Source: DATKMG01 sp035541995 | GTDB taxonomy: Bacteria > Acidobacteriota > Terriglobia > Versatilivoradales > Versatilivoraceae | DNA length: 14,950 nucleotides | Assembly (NCBI GenBank): GCA_035541995.1 | Contig: DATKMG010000820.1 | Coordinates: 1-14,950 of the forward strand | Direction: 5' to 3' | Shown here: positions 1-7,086 of the stretch, piece by piece | Position numbering within the stretch: position 1 is the first letter of the stretch | Layout: every line of letters begins with the position of its first letter | The notes under the pieces: model-generated | The model's database searches: none | Told to the model about the DNA's origin: nothing | Seen by the model: only the letters and a program-made list of their open reading frames with translations | Program-made: the position numbers and the translations under genes

Positions 1-856
1 GCTTGATCCCGAGTTTGGCGCGAGCACTGCTCAATTCGACGGTCAGACTGACCCCGGTCACCAGGATATCTAGGGCATTTGCATCCACACCGGCGCTGCC
101 AGCGGTCCCAGAGTCGGCATAAAGAACGGCAACGGTTTTTCCCCTTACCGCGAGAGGTACCACATAGACCAGTTCGATCGGGGTCGATCCGAACTTATTG
201 ACGAGTTCATTGAGTTCCGGATGGGTGAGAGGAGAGCCGCGGAAAGGAATCTTGGAATCCGCCACTTGTCTGAAAACGTTATTGACGTGGGGAGGGAACG
301 CGAGCGACCGTACGGATTCATTGCGAAATTCTCCCTCGAATCCCCGGGCCTGCCAACCAACAATACTCCCAGACTTCACCACAAAGAAAGCTACCCGCTC
401 CGCAAAAATCGCGGCTTTGTCCAGGAAGCATGTCAAGATCTCCACTTGTGCCTGCTGTTGGCAGATTTCGCGCAAGGATCCGCTCAAGACGTTCACCTTG
501 GACTGGAACTTCTCATGTTCTGCCTCTGCACTGGCTCTTCGGGCTGCGCCGAGCTGTTCTTGAAGTTCCTGATCAAATCGTTGTTGAGCCTCAGCAGCCA
601 GGCTGTTGCGAAGTTCTGGCTCTAACCGGCTCCTGACCAATTCCTCTGCTTTACCCAATTCAGCTCGGAACTCCACAAGCAGTTCGTCTTCAAGGCTGCT
701 CAACAGGGTCCCCACATTGTCGATAATGGTTTGTGCTGACTGCTGAAAACCGGATCGGAACTCTATCAGGTCTTTGCCGACACCGGAAATTTTGGAAGTA
801 ACCTTCTGATTTAAAATGCCGCGAAGTTTCTCATCGTTGAATTGTTCGTCCATCAT
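1..856 (-). CDS. coiled-coil and GAF-like domain protein, partial (3' end beyond left edge)
   Basis: An open frame runs on the minus strand from ATG at 856 to the window edge (285 codons, no stop). The start is ATG ATG, so 853 is an alternative. It is preceded by an AGGGAGAAAGG purine stretch with AAGG about 6 nt away. Residues about 55-140 are charged, Gln/Glu/Ala/Leu-rich and free of proline, which suggests a long coiled coil. Residues about 145-280 look like a GAF fold: the stretch around FAERVAFFVV, then GWQARGF, PIELVYVVPL and TVAVLYADSG resemble the strands of small-molecule-binding GAF domains. No signal peptide or membrane segment is visible, so it should be cytoplasmic. It has its own promoter at 919-947 and diverges from ssrA. 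The coding reading is firm; the GAF assignment is by eye, and ligand and partner are unknown. What follows the GAF-like domain cannot be seen. Confidence 0.82.
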   Translation of the reverse strand, partial: MMDEQFNDEKLRGILNQKVTSKISGVGKDLIEFRSGFQQSAQTIIDNVGTLLSSLEDELLVEFRAELGKAEELVRSRLEPELRNSLAAEAQQRFDQELQEQLGAARRASAEAEHEKFQSKVNVLSGSLREICQQQAQVEILTCFLDKAAIFAERVAFFVVKSGSIVGWQARGFEGEFRNESVRSLAFPPHVNNVFRQVADSKIPFRGSPLTHPELNELVNKFGSTPIELVYVVPLAVRGKTVAVLYADSGTAGSAGVDANALDILVTGVSLTVELSSARAKLGIK

Positions 857-1136
857 CGAACGCCTTTCTCCCTGCCAGTAGCAGCGAACAAATAGTGTTT
901 TCAACAAGATACGGTCTGATTATCTTTAAGTCCCGACAGGTTGTCAACTCTTATGTTAACCCTGACTCAGAAACTCTACCATCCACCCTGCATTGTCTTC
1001 GACCACCCAGTATCCCGGGGGAAATACTAGTTGCATCCGTCCATATGAAACGGAAAAAGGCACTTGATTCTTTAGGTTTTTACAGAAATAGTTGACGCGA
1101 CTCAAAGCGATGCAGAATTGAATAGTCCAGGCTGTC
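857..1136. other. divergent intergenic region between the GAF gene and ssrA
   Basis: This stretch holds the minus-strand promoter (919-947) and then about 190 nt without a recognisable gene. The short open frames here lack Shine-Dalgarno sequences and look random. No further RNA structure was recognised. Confidence 0.5.
919..947 (-). promoter_or_regulatory. sigma-70-type promoter for the coiled-coil/GAF gene
   Basis: On the minus strand the -35 is TTGACA (947-942), the spacer is exactly 17 nt and the -10 is GATAAT (924-919, five of six consensus). The predicted transcript start is near 912, giving a leader of about 55 nt before the ATG at 856. Confidence 0.72.
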
Positions 1137-1165
1137 TTGACAGTGGCTACGAACCCTTCTATAAT
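1137..1165 (+). promoter_or_regulatory. consensus sigma-70 promoter of ssrA
   Basis: The -35 is TTGACA at 1137-1142, the spacer is 17 nt and the -10 is TATAAT at 1160-1165. Both hexamers match the consensus exactly. The predicted start is near 1171-1173, about 30 nt before the mature tmRNA 5' end, which RNase P would then have to generate. Confidence 0.88.
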
Positions 1166-1170
1166 CACAT

Positions 1171-1190
1171 TGTTGCTGCTCTAAGCAACA
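1171..1190 (+). promoter_or_regulatory. hairpin in the ssrA leader, at the predicted transcript start
   Basis: TGTTGCT (1171-1177) pairs perfectly with AGCAACA (1184-1190) around a 6-nt loop. It sits between the -10 box and the mature tmRNA 5' end, so the primary transcript would begin with, or just inside, a stem-loop that is removed by processing. Confidence 0.6.
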
Positions 1191-1202
1191 CATACTCCAT
1201 GA

Positions 1203-1556
1203 GGGGGCGAAACGGTTTCGACGGGATTACAGGGCTGAAGGTGCGTGCCGAGGACCATTTTCCTCGTAAAAAAAATGGAACTAAACATAACTGCTGATCA
1301 AGAATTAGCACTCGCTGCTTAGTCTCTAAGCAGCCGTTCCCTCTGCTGATGCCTGTGCGGCAGATGCGGAGCGTCGACTAACGGGCTAGCCGTTCGCAAT
1401 TGTCTCGGGGTGGACGGCGAAATCCACGGGGCTGGCGGCTTGGCAGTCTTGCTGGTTCTAATGTCGGGCTGCGAGATAAAACTGAACCGGATACGCACGT
1501 AGAGTCTTCTTGCTGAGTTTTTTCGGACGCGGGTTCGACTCCCGCCGCCTCCACCA
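1203..1556 (+). ncRNA. ssrA: transfer-messenger RNA (tmRNA)
   Basis: tmRNA rescues stalled ribosomes by acting first as an alanyl-tRNA and then as a short mRNA encoding a degradation tag. The 5' end GGGGGCG followed by AAACGGTTTCGACGGG is the family signature. It pairs with CGCCTCC before the encoded 3' ACCA, giving a 7-bp acceptor stem with one G-U pair. The T arm is GCGGG-TTCGACT-CCCGC (1530-1546 region). A pseudoknot-type hairpin CGAGGA/TCCTCG lies near 1250-1266. The tag frame (1293-1322) most likely resumes at GCT 1293 and encodes ADQELALAA, ending at TAG 1320-1322. That stop lies at the top of a 9-bp stem (1314-1322 with 1326-1334), as expected for helix 5. The gene is one-piece, 354 nt and transcribed from a consensus promoter. 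Identity is near certain; only the exact resume codon is inferred. Confidence 0.97.
1293..1322 (+). other. tmRNA tag-peptide reading frame
   Basis: The codons from GCT 1293 to TAG 1320-1322 read ADQELALAA. With the tRNA-borne alanine the added tag would be AADQELALAA. The ALAA ending is the classic ClpXP-recognised end. The six bases before the resume codon, ATAACT, resemble the ATAGTC that precedes the resume codon in E. coli. An earlier in-frame resume point is possible, because the frame stays open upstream. Confidence 0.72.
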
Positions 1557-1588
1557 TCTTAGTTAGAGAATTTGGATCCATCCGACGG

Positions 1589-1625
1589 GGGAAGGGTGTT
1601 TTGCTGACCCTCCCAGTTTCCTTTC
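1589..1625 (+). terminator. probable ssrA terminator
   Basis: GGGAAGGGT (1589-1597) pairs with ACCCTCCC (1607-1614) with one bulged A and a 9-nt loop. A pyrimidine-rich AGTTTCCTTTCC tail follows. The stem is G/C-rich, but the T run is interrupted, so termination efficiency is uncertain. Confidence 0.5.
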
Positions 1626-1838
1626 CTCCCGCCTCTCACCTCTTTGTGGATACCCGAGAGAGAGTTTAGCCTTCTTGGATTGCTCGGACCTGTAGACCCC
1701 AGAGGTTCGTAAGTTTTGCTTATACTCTGGCAGGGCAAAAATCTAGAAACCCAAGATCTGGAACAGCGTCATTATTGATGGTGCGTCCGAGATACAAGAA
1801 AGACTGGACTGTAGATCAATCATTTAGGAGGAGAACAA

Positions 1839-2339
1839 ATGAGAGGAAAATCACTGGTGTTGTCAGGGTTACTGCCTTTTGTTGCCTTCGTTTTGATATT
1901 TGCCCAAGGGGCCAAACCGGATTTCTCCGGCGTATGGAATTTGGACAAGGATAAGAGTGAGATGGGTGGTGGTTCGGGGGGAGGTTCGGGGGGAGGTCCG
2001 CGTATGATGTCTCCCTCGATGACTATCGAACACAAGGACCCTCAGTTGATCATCAAGAGAAAATTCGAATTCCAAGGGGAAGAGCGGACCCAAGAGTCGA
2101 AGTACACAACGGACGGGAAGCCCAACACTAACGAAGGCTATCGAGGGAGGTCAGTCAAATCCAAGACATACTGGGATGGTGATAAACTCGTGACTGAGGC
2201 CACTCGTGAAACTCCTCAGGGAACTTTTGAAACTAAGGAAATTTACAGCCTGTCAGAAGATGGAAAGACGCTGACGATCGAAACGAGCAGAGTAGGAGCC
2301 AGTGGACCGAGTCGAAAATCCGTGTACAGCAAGCAGTAA
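1839..2339 (+). CDS. small secreted lipocalin-like protein with glycine-rich linker
   Basis: The protein has 166 residues. The start is well supported: AGGAGG at 1826-1831 lies 7 nt before the ATG. Residues 1-23 form a signal peptide with a long hydrophobic core and no lipobox cysteine, so it is probably secreted or periplasmic. PDFSGVWNLDKDKS (27-40) is the strand-1 signature of a family common in Acidobacteriota and similar to lipocalin first strands. A GGGSGGGSGGG linker (43-53) follows, then beta-rich sequence: MTIEHKDPQLIIKRKFEF, KYTTDGKPNTNE (88-99), the SKTYWDGDKLV stretch and SLSEDGKTLTIE. The gene stands alone, about 280 nt after ssrA. It is a paralogue of the proteins at 11109 and 11899, sharing FSG.W.LD..RS, YTTDGK.N.NE and DGKT.TIE with the first. 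Ligand and function are unknown. Confidence 0.85.
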   Translation: MRGKSLVLSGLLPFVAFVLIFAQGAKPDFSGVWNLDKDKSEMGGGSGGGSGGGPRMMSPSMTIEHKDPQLIIKRKFEFQGEERTQESKYTTDGKPNTNEGYRGRSVKSKTYWDGDKLVTEATRETPQGTFETKEIYSLSEDGKTLTIETSRVGASGPSRKSVYSKQ

Positions 2340-2595
2340 TTCAAATCTTAAAGAATAATCTCCTAGGTCGCTGGGTTTCCAGGATAGGACTGTCCGGGTA
2401 CTTGGTTTGAACCATTGGGAGGCAAGTGAAACTGCCTACAAATCAAATGCTGCGCCTGCACTCATCATTCCCCCATCGGGGTGAAAATCCGATAGAATCG
2501 ACGTTGATACATTCTCTCCGTTACGATCCTGAATAGCGCTGCGCCCTGCTTGACCTCCTCATGACGAAAGTCCACAGTCCTTCCGGGACATACCT

Positions 2596-3636
2596 TCAGG
2601 GCTGATAGTTACGCGCCAGTAAAGGGTTTCTTTCGAGGCCCCATTTGTGTTGGTGCCAGTAAGGGTAAATCTCCGCGACGTTACTGGCTCCTTCGAGGCG
2701 GCGTACTTCCTCTTCACTGAGGCTCCACCCGACAGCATCGAGATTCTCCCGGAGTTGTGATTCGTTGCGCGCACCGAAAATCAAGGAACTTATGCCTGAG
2801 CGACGTAAGAGCCAATTGAGGGCGACTTGGGGGATGGATTTGCCTCGATTACGGGCAATCTCACCGAGCACGTCGACGATGCGGTAAAGGTGCTCCCAAT
2901 CCACAGTGCCGGGCGGGTCCAATTGGGCGAGGCGAGTGGCCTCCGGTTTGGGCGTATTGCGACGATACTTGCCGGAAAGCAAGCCAAAAGAGAGGGGACT
3001 CCACACCAGGATGCCGATTTGCTGGTCCAATCCAAGCGGAATCAATTCATACTCCAGCTCGCGCGCTAACAGCGAGTAATAAACCTGCTGTGAAATGAAT
3101 GGCTGGTAACCAACGCGTGAGGCAATAGCGATCGACTTCATCAGATGCCAGCCAGAGAAATTGGAGCAGCCGATATAGCGCACTTTTCCCTGACGAATGA
3201 GCTGATCCAACGCACTCAGAGTCTCCTCCACCGGCACCAGTGAATCGAAGCCATGGACTTGGTAAAGATCGATATAGTCTGTACCCAGTCGGCGCAAGCT
3301 ATCTTCGCAAGCCTTGATGAGATGGAGGCGTGAATTTCCCGCGTCGTGCAGACCCGGCCCCATGCGGGCGAAGGCTTTGGTGGCAATTACTACGTCATGC
3401 CGTCGGCCCGGACCGACAGCGGCTCCCAGAACCTCTTCAGAGCGGCCCAGGGAATAAACATCTGCAGTATCGAACAGATTAACTCCTGAATCGAGACAAA
3501 TGTCCACCAGGTTCCGGGCTTCCTCCACCTGGTCATTGCCCATATATTTGAAATATTCCCCTCCTCCAAAAGTCATGGTGCCAAAGCTTAGGGCTGAAAC
3601 TCGAAGTCCGGATCGACCCAGGGAACGATACTCCAT
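2596..3636 (-). CDS. aldo/keto reductase
   Basis: A 346-residue cytoplasmic NADPH-dependent oxidoreductase with a (beta/alpha)8 barrel that reduces aldehydes or ketones to alcohols. AAGGAGG lies 7 nt before the ATG at 3636. The catalytic tetrad is visible: Asp56 and Tyr61 in FDTADVY, Lys87 in IATKAF and His128 in YQVHGF. RYIGCSNFSG (about 154-163) and the C-terminal cofactor-binding region ending IFGARNESQLRENL are typical. Length and motifs fit the subgroup of bacterial general-stress and sugar-aldehyde reductases (YhdN/IolS-like). The substrate cannot be read from the sequence. It diverges from the aminotransferase operon and shares its upstream region. It could supply or consume a carbonyl compound for that aminotransferase, but this is inference from position only. 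Confidence 0.93.
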   Translation of the reverse strand: MEYRSLGRSGLRVSALSFGTMTFGGGEYFKYMGNDQVEEARNLVDICLDSGVNLFDTADVYSLGRSEEVLGAAVGPGRRHDVVIATKAFARMGPGLHDAGNSRLHLIKACEDSLRRLGTDYIDLYQVHGFDSLVPVEETLSALDQLIRQGKVRYIGCSNFSGWHLMKSIAIASRVGYQPFISQQVYYSLLARELEYELIPLGLDQQIGILVWSPLSFGLLSGKYRRNTPKPEATRLAQLDPPGTVDWEHLYRIVDVLGEIARNRGKSIPQVALNWLLRRSGISSLIFGARNESQLRENLDAVGWSLSEEEVRRLEGASNVAEIYPYWHQHKWGLERNPLLARNYQP

Positions 3637-3752
3637 AAAGGTTCCTCCTTCTCAGAATGGTTCCCGCTTCTTATTTGCAGTAGTGGACCAAATCGTCCCA
3701 TATGATAAGAGATAGTGCACTGGTAATTACAGCCAAAAAAAGTTGTCTATTT

Positions 3753-3781
3753 TTGACAAGTGCCTCTTGGCCCCTTATGCC
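3753..3781 (+). promoter_or_regulatory. candidate promoter for the aminotransferase operon
   Basis: TTGACA at 3753-3758 is a perfect -35. A 17-nt spacer leads to TATGCC at 3776-3781, which matches only the first three bases of the -10 consensus. It is the best plus-strand candidate between the two divergent genes and would leave a leader of about 95 nt. Confidence 0.4.
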
Positions 3782-3799
3782 AGCATGCCTATCATGCTG
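3781..3799. promoter_or_regulatory. inverted repeat, possible operator
   Basis: CAGCATG (3781-3787) and CATGCTG (3793-3799) are perfect inverted arms around CCTAT. The repeat begins at the end of the candidate -10 and would cover the transcript start, which is a repressor-like position. It could alternatively act as an RNA hairpin. Confidence 0.45.
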
Positions 3800-3883
3800 A
3801 GACCCGCTAATTTTCCTTGAATGGCACCTTCCAACCCGTGGACTAAATAATGCATCGTAGAACCATAAACTGGCTTTAAATTT

Positions 3884-5296
3884 ATGACCACACAATATTC
3901 ACATTCAAAAACGGAGATCTGCGCCGCGAGCCCGGGGACCATCAATGATTCAACCGAACTTTATGGCACCTATGTGAATCCCCAATGGTCCAATCTGCTG
4001 AGCCTGCTGCAAGTGAATGTTCAGTACACGCATTGCACCGGCGCTGAGCTTTTCTGCTTAGACGGCCGGCGGATCCTGGACTTTCTCTCCGGATATTGTG
4101 TTCACAATGCCGGGCACAACCACCCCCAAATCATTGCTGCTCTCAAAGAGGAGCTCGATCAGAACGGCCCCGTTATGCTGCAGTGCACTGCATCCGATCT
4201 TGCCGGAGAACTTGCTGAACGTCTATGCAATAGGGCAGGCGGCCGGATCAATAAAGTTCATTTCACGAGTTCCGGAAGTGAAGGGATAGAGGCTGCAGTC
4301 AAATTCGCCCGCGCTCACACCCGCCGAGATGGCTTGCTCTTTGTACAAGGAGCCTTCCACGGCCTCACCTGCGGAGCTCTCTCACTGATGGGCAACTCCT
4401 TTTGGCGGAAAGGGTTCGGTGCTTTGTTGCCGGAGGGGAAACAAGTTCCGTACGGGAGTCTGAAGGAGTTGGACCTGGAACTCTCATCCAAGCGGTATGC
4501 CGCCTTCTTTGTCGAGCCTATTCAAGGGGAAGGCGGTGTACGGATCCATGACCGCGAGTACCTTCATGCTGCGCAAACCCTGTGCCATCGGCATGGGAGC
4601 TTGTTTGTGCTTGACGAGGTGCAGAGTGGCATGTACCGGACTGGTCCCTTTTTGACTGCTCACCATTATGGCCTTGACCCCGATATGGTGATCCTTGCCA
4701 AGGCTCTGAGTGGTGGTCTCATTCCAGTAGGGGCTGTTCTCATGTCCGATGCAGTTTATCAGTCGACCTACAGCTCACTTCAGCGCGCCCTCATCCACGC
4801 TTCGACTTACGGTGAAAGCAGTCTAGCCATGAGGGCCGGGCTGGCGACTCTTGATGTTCTCGAACAAGCGCATCTCGGCGAACGGGCCACAGTCGTCGGA
4901 CAGGATCTGCTCGGGCAGTTGCAGGAACTGCTTTCGGAATATGAGATGGTTAAGGAAATCCGCGGACTTGGACTTCTCTGCGGGATCGAATTCAAACCGC
5001 CTCATCGACTCAAGCTCAGAATCCCATTTGAGGCTTTCTTGAGGATTCATCCTGCCATGTTCGGACAAATGCTGGTGATGCGCCTGTTTCGCGACGCAGG
5101 GATCCTCACACAAATCTGTGGCAACAACTTCATGGTGCTTAAGGTCGCGCCGCCGTTGATTATCACCGACGAACAAATCAATGAGTTTGCCTCTAAAGTC
5201 AAACAGGTCCTGGAATCGGTTCATTCTTCAGGCGCCTTCTGGTCTGAAGCTCTTTACAGAAGGGAACTCACTCGACTCTTTAGGCGGGACTCATGA
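3884..5296 (+). CDS. class III PLP-dependent aminotransferase
   Basis: A 470-residue fold-type I transaminase that moves an amino group between an amino donor and a carbonyl acceptor, in the cytoplasm. Key sites: SSGSEG (129-134) binds the cofactor phosphate, Asp244 in VLDEVQSG contacts the pyridine nitrogen, Lys273 in ILAKALSGG forms the Schiff base and Thr308 is the partner-subunit threonine. Where ornithine/GABA aminotransferases have TFGGNPL, this protein has TYGESSL, so substrate specificity probably differs. GYCVHNAGHNHP (70-81) and the insert around 378-400 (FEAFLRIHPAMFGQML) suggest a distinct clade. The start lacks a Shine-Dalgarno sequence; the ATG follows CTTTAAATTT. The last codons overlap the next gene by ATGA, giving translational coupling with the flavoprotein. 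From memory, similar aminotransferases sit near type III polyketide synthases and flavoproteins, but no such synthase is present here. Confidence 0.92.
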   Translation: MTTQYSHSKTEICAASPGTINDSTELYGTYVNPQWSNLLSLLQVNVQYTHCTGAELFCLDGRRILDFLSGYCVHNAGHNHPQIIAALKEELDQNGPVMLQCTASDLAGELAERLCNRAGGRINKVHFTSSGSEGIEAAVKFARAHTRRDGLLFVQGAFHGLTCGALSLMGNSFWRKGFGALLPEGKQVPYGSLKELDLELSSKRYAAFFVEPIQGEGGVRIHDREYLHAAQTLCHRHGSLFVLDEVQSGMYRTGPFLTAHHYGLDPDMVILAKALSGGLIPVGAVLMSDAVYQSTYSSLQRALIHASTYGESSLAMRAGLATLDVLEQAHLGERATVVGQDLLGQLQELLSEYEMVKEIRGLGLLCGIEFKPPHRLKLRIPFEAFLRIHPAMFGQMLVMRLFRDAGILTQICGNNFMVLKVAPPLIITDEQINEFASKVKQVLESVHSSGAFWSEALYRRELTRLFRRDS

Positions 5297-6417
5297 CTGA
5301 TCATGTGCTTCGAGCCGACCTGCTCGTGGCTGGCGGAGGTCCGGCCGGGTTGGCTGCGGCAATTGCCGCCCGCCAGAAAGGCTTCAGCGTAATCGTTGCC
5401 GATCATGCCAATCCTCCTATTGATAAGGCCTGTGGCGAAGGGTTGATGCCTGATGGAGTGGAGGCCTTGAACAAACTCGGAATTACATTAGGAGCTCACC
5501 AAGCTCTCCCGTTCCATGGAATCCGGTTTGCAGCTGGGCAGGGTTCAGTGGCTACGGTGTTCCCTTATGGCACGGGTTGGGGGATTCGGCGACCCGTGTT
5601 ACATGGATTACTCGTCCAGCGCGCTGCCAGAACGGGAGTATCACTCTTCTGGGGAGCGCGCGTGAACTGGCTGAATAACGGTGAGGTTGATCTGAATGGG
5701 CATCGAGTCGAATGCAGCTGGATCCTCGGAGCGGATGGCCATCACTCGCGAGCCAGGCAATGGATGAGACTTGATCAGCCCCGGTTCAACCGGAACCGCT
5801 TCGGGTTTCGCCAGCACTATCAGGTTGCTCCCTGGTCGAATTTCGTTGAGTTACATTGGGGCAAGAACTGCCAGATTGTAGTCACGCCGGTTGGTCATCA
5901 GGAAATTTGCCTGGCTGTGGTCTCCAATCGAGCACAACTCAGACTTGAAGAAGCTCTGCTGCAGTTTCCCGAGCTCCTCAAACGCCTCAAAGGGGCAATT
6001 GCTACGACTGAAGAACGAGGCGCTATTTCAGCGGTCTGCAGTCTCCACAAAGTATACCGGGGCCGCTATGCTTTGATTGGTGATGCCTCGGGATCAGTCG
6101 ATGCCATAACAGGCAAGGGTCTATGCCTGGCTTTTCAGCAGGCGCTTTTTTTCGCCGAGGCCCTTGAACGAGGGCAGTTGGCGCTATATCAAACCGCTCA
6201 TAGGCGTCTCGCCAGGTTACCCACTCTCATGTCCTGGCTGATGCTCTCAATGGACAGGCATGTTTGGTTACGGGAGCGGGGGTTGCGCGCTTTGATGGCG
6301 GAACCTCCTCTTTTTTCCCGGCTCTTGGCAACTCATGTTGGTGCGCACCCGCCGCTGACTTTTGGGTTCAGCGATGCGCTCAAAATGGGCTGGAGGCTCG
6401 TCGCTTGCTCTAATTGA
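5293..6417 (+). CDS. FAD-dependent oxidoreductase (geranylgeranyl-reductase/aromatic-hydroxylase type)
   Basis: A 374-residue flavoprotein of the p-hydroxybenzoate hydroxylase superfamily. VAGGGPAG (12-19) is the N-terminal Rossmann FAD motif. DKACGEGLMP (44-53) is the DK.CG motif seen in geranylgeranyl-reductase-like enzymes. GADGHHSRAR (146-155) is the internal DG motif and LIGDASGSVDAITGKGL (261-277) is the GD motif binding the FAD ribityl chain. It should act in the cytoplasm or at the inner membrane face, reducing or hydroxylating a lipid, isoprenoid or aromatic substrate. The ATG overlaps the aminotransferase stop (ATGA at 5293-5296), so the two are coupled. A secreted YceI-family gene follows 26 nt downstream. 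The enzyme class is secure; the choice between double-bond reduction and hydroxylation is not. Confidence 0.9.
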   Translation: MTDHVLRADLLVAGGGPAGLAAAIAARQKGFSVIVADHANPPIDKACGEGLMPDGVEALNKLGITLGAHQALPFHGIRFAAGQGSVATVFPYGTGWGIRRPVLHGLLVQRAARTGVSLFWGARVNWLNNGEVDLNGHRVECSWILGADGHHSRARQWMRLDQPRFNRNRFGFRQHYQVAPWSNFVELHWGKNCQIVVTPVGHQEICLAVVSNRAQLRLEEALLQFPELLKRLKGAIATTEERGAISAVCSLHKVYRGRYALIGDASGSVDAITGKGLCLAFQQALFFAEALERGQLALYQTAHRRLARLPTLMSWLMLSMDRHVWLRERGLRALMAEPPLFSRLLATHVGAHPPLTFGFSDALKMGWRLVACSN

Positions 6418-6443
6418 GGAATTCGACTCACGGAGACTCTTTG

Positions 6444-7037
6444 ATGATACGGATCGAGATCATTCCCCTAATCCGGTTGGTGCTATTGTCCTGCACGATG
6501 GCGCTCCTTCTGTGCCCTTCAGATCTCGCCCAGGATGTCGTGTTGGAATTCGACTCGGCCCAGACACAAATCAATTTCACTCTGGGTGACATCCTACATA
6601 CGGTGCACGGAACGTTCACACTGAAACGGAGCAGACTGGAGTTCAACCCCTCCACGGGCCAGGTGACCGGACTGGTAGTAGTGGACTCCAGCAGCGGGCA
6701 GAGCGGCAATGAGGGGCGCGACAGAAAGATGCACAAGGAAGTCTTGGAAAGCAATAGGTTCCCGGAAATAACGTTCAAGCCAGTCTCGGTTCGCGGCCAT
6801 ATTGCTCTTCAAGGAGACTCCGAGGTTGAAGTAGGAGGAAATTTCGACCTCCATGGTGTCGACCACGATATCACTCTGAAGGCGCACCTGCACATAGCCG
6901 ATGATCGCCTGGTTGCCGACATCCATTTTCCCGTACCATATGTCAATTGGGGTCTCAAAAATCCCAGCACTTTCATCCTCAGAGTCAGTGAGACCGTCAG
7001 TATAGATTTGCATGCTACAGGCCGGCTCATGAAATAG
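6444..7037 (+). CDS. secreted YceI-family protein
   Basis: YceI proteins are small periplasmic lipocalin-fold barrels that bind isoprenoid or other long apolar chains. The chosen start at 6444 gives 197 residues with GGAG (6432-6435) 8 nt upstream. A TTG at 6414 would extend it by 10 residues but lacks a Shine-Dalgarno sequence. Residues 1-29 form a signal peptide with likely cleavage after DLA. Family marks are FDSAQTQINFTLGDILHTVHGTF, the DSSSGQSGNEGRDRKMHKEVLESNRFPEITF block and GNFDLHGVDHDITL; the rest is beta-rich, ending SVSIDLHATGRLMK in general shape. It closes the operon behind the flavoprotein, so it may carry the lipid-like product or substrate of the two enzymes, an inference from position and family. 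Two GC-rich hairpins follow the stop codon. Confidence 0.92.
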   Translation: MIRIEIIPLIRLVLLSCTMALLLCPSDLAQDVVLEFDSAQTQINFTLGDILHTVHGTFTLKRSRLEFNPSTGQVTGLVVVDSSSGQSGNEGRDRKMHKEVLESNRFPEITFKPVSVRGHIALQGDSEVEVGGNFDLHGVDHDITLKAHLHIADDRLVADIHFPVPYVNWGLKNPSTFILRVSETVSIDLHATGRLMK

Positions 7038-7086
7038 TCGGATTGTATTCTTTATATGAAAATGCGGTTTTGGTGGAGGGTGCGCG

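Noticed and set aside
1378..1581. Minus-strand open frame of 67 codons overlapping the tmRNA 3' half
   Set aside because: The sequence is fully explained by ssrA. The frame is antisense to a structured RNA and has no ribosome site.
4823..5224. Minus-strand open frame of 133 codons inside the aminotransferase
   Set aside because: It is antisense to conserved aminotransferase sequence and has no family motif or ribosome site.
6428..7013. Minus-strand open frames of 116 and 139 codons opposite the YceI gene
   Set aside because: They are shadows of a gene with signal peptide and family motifs on the plus strand.
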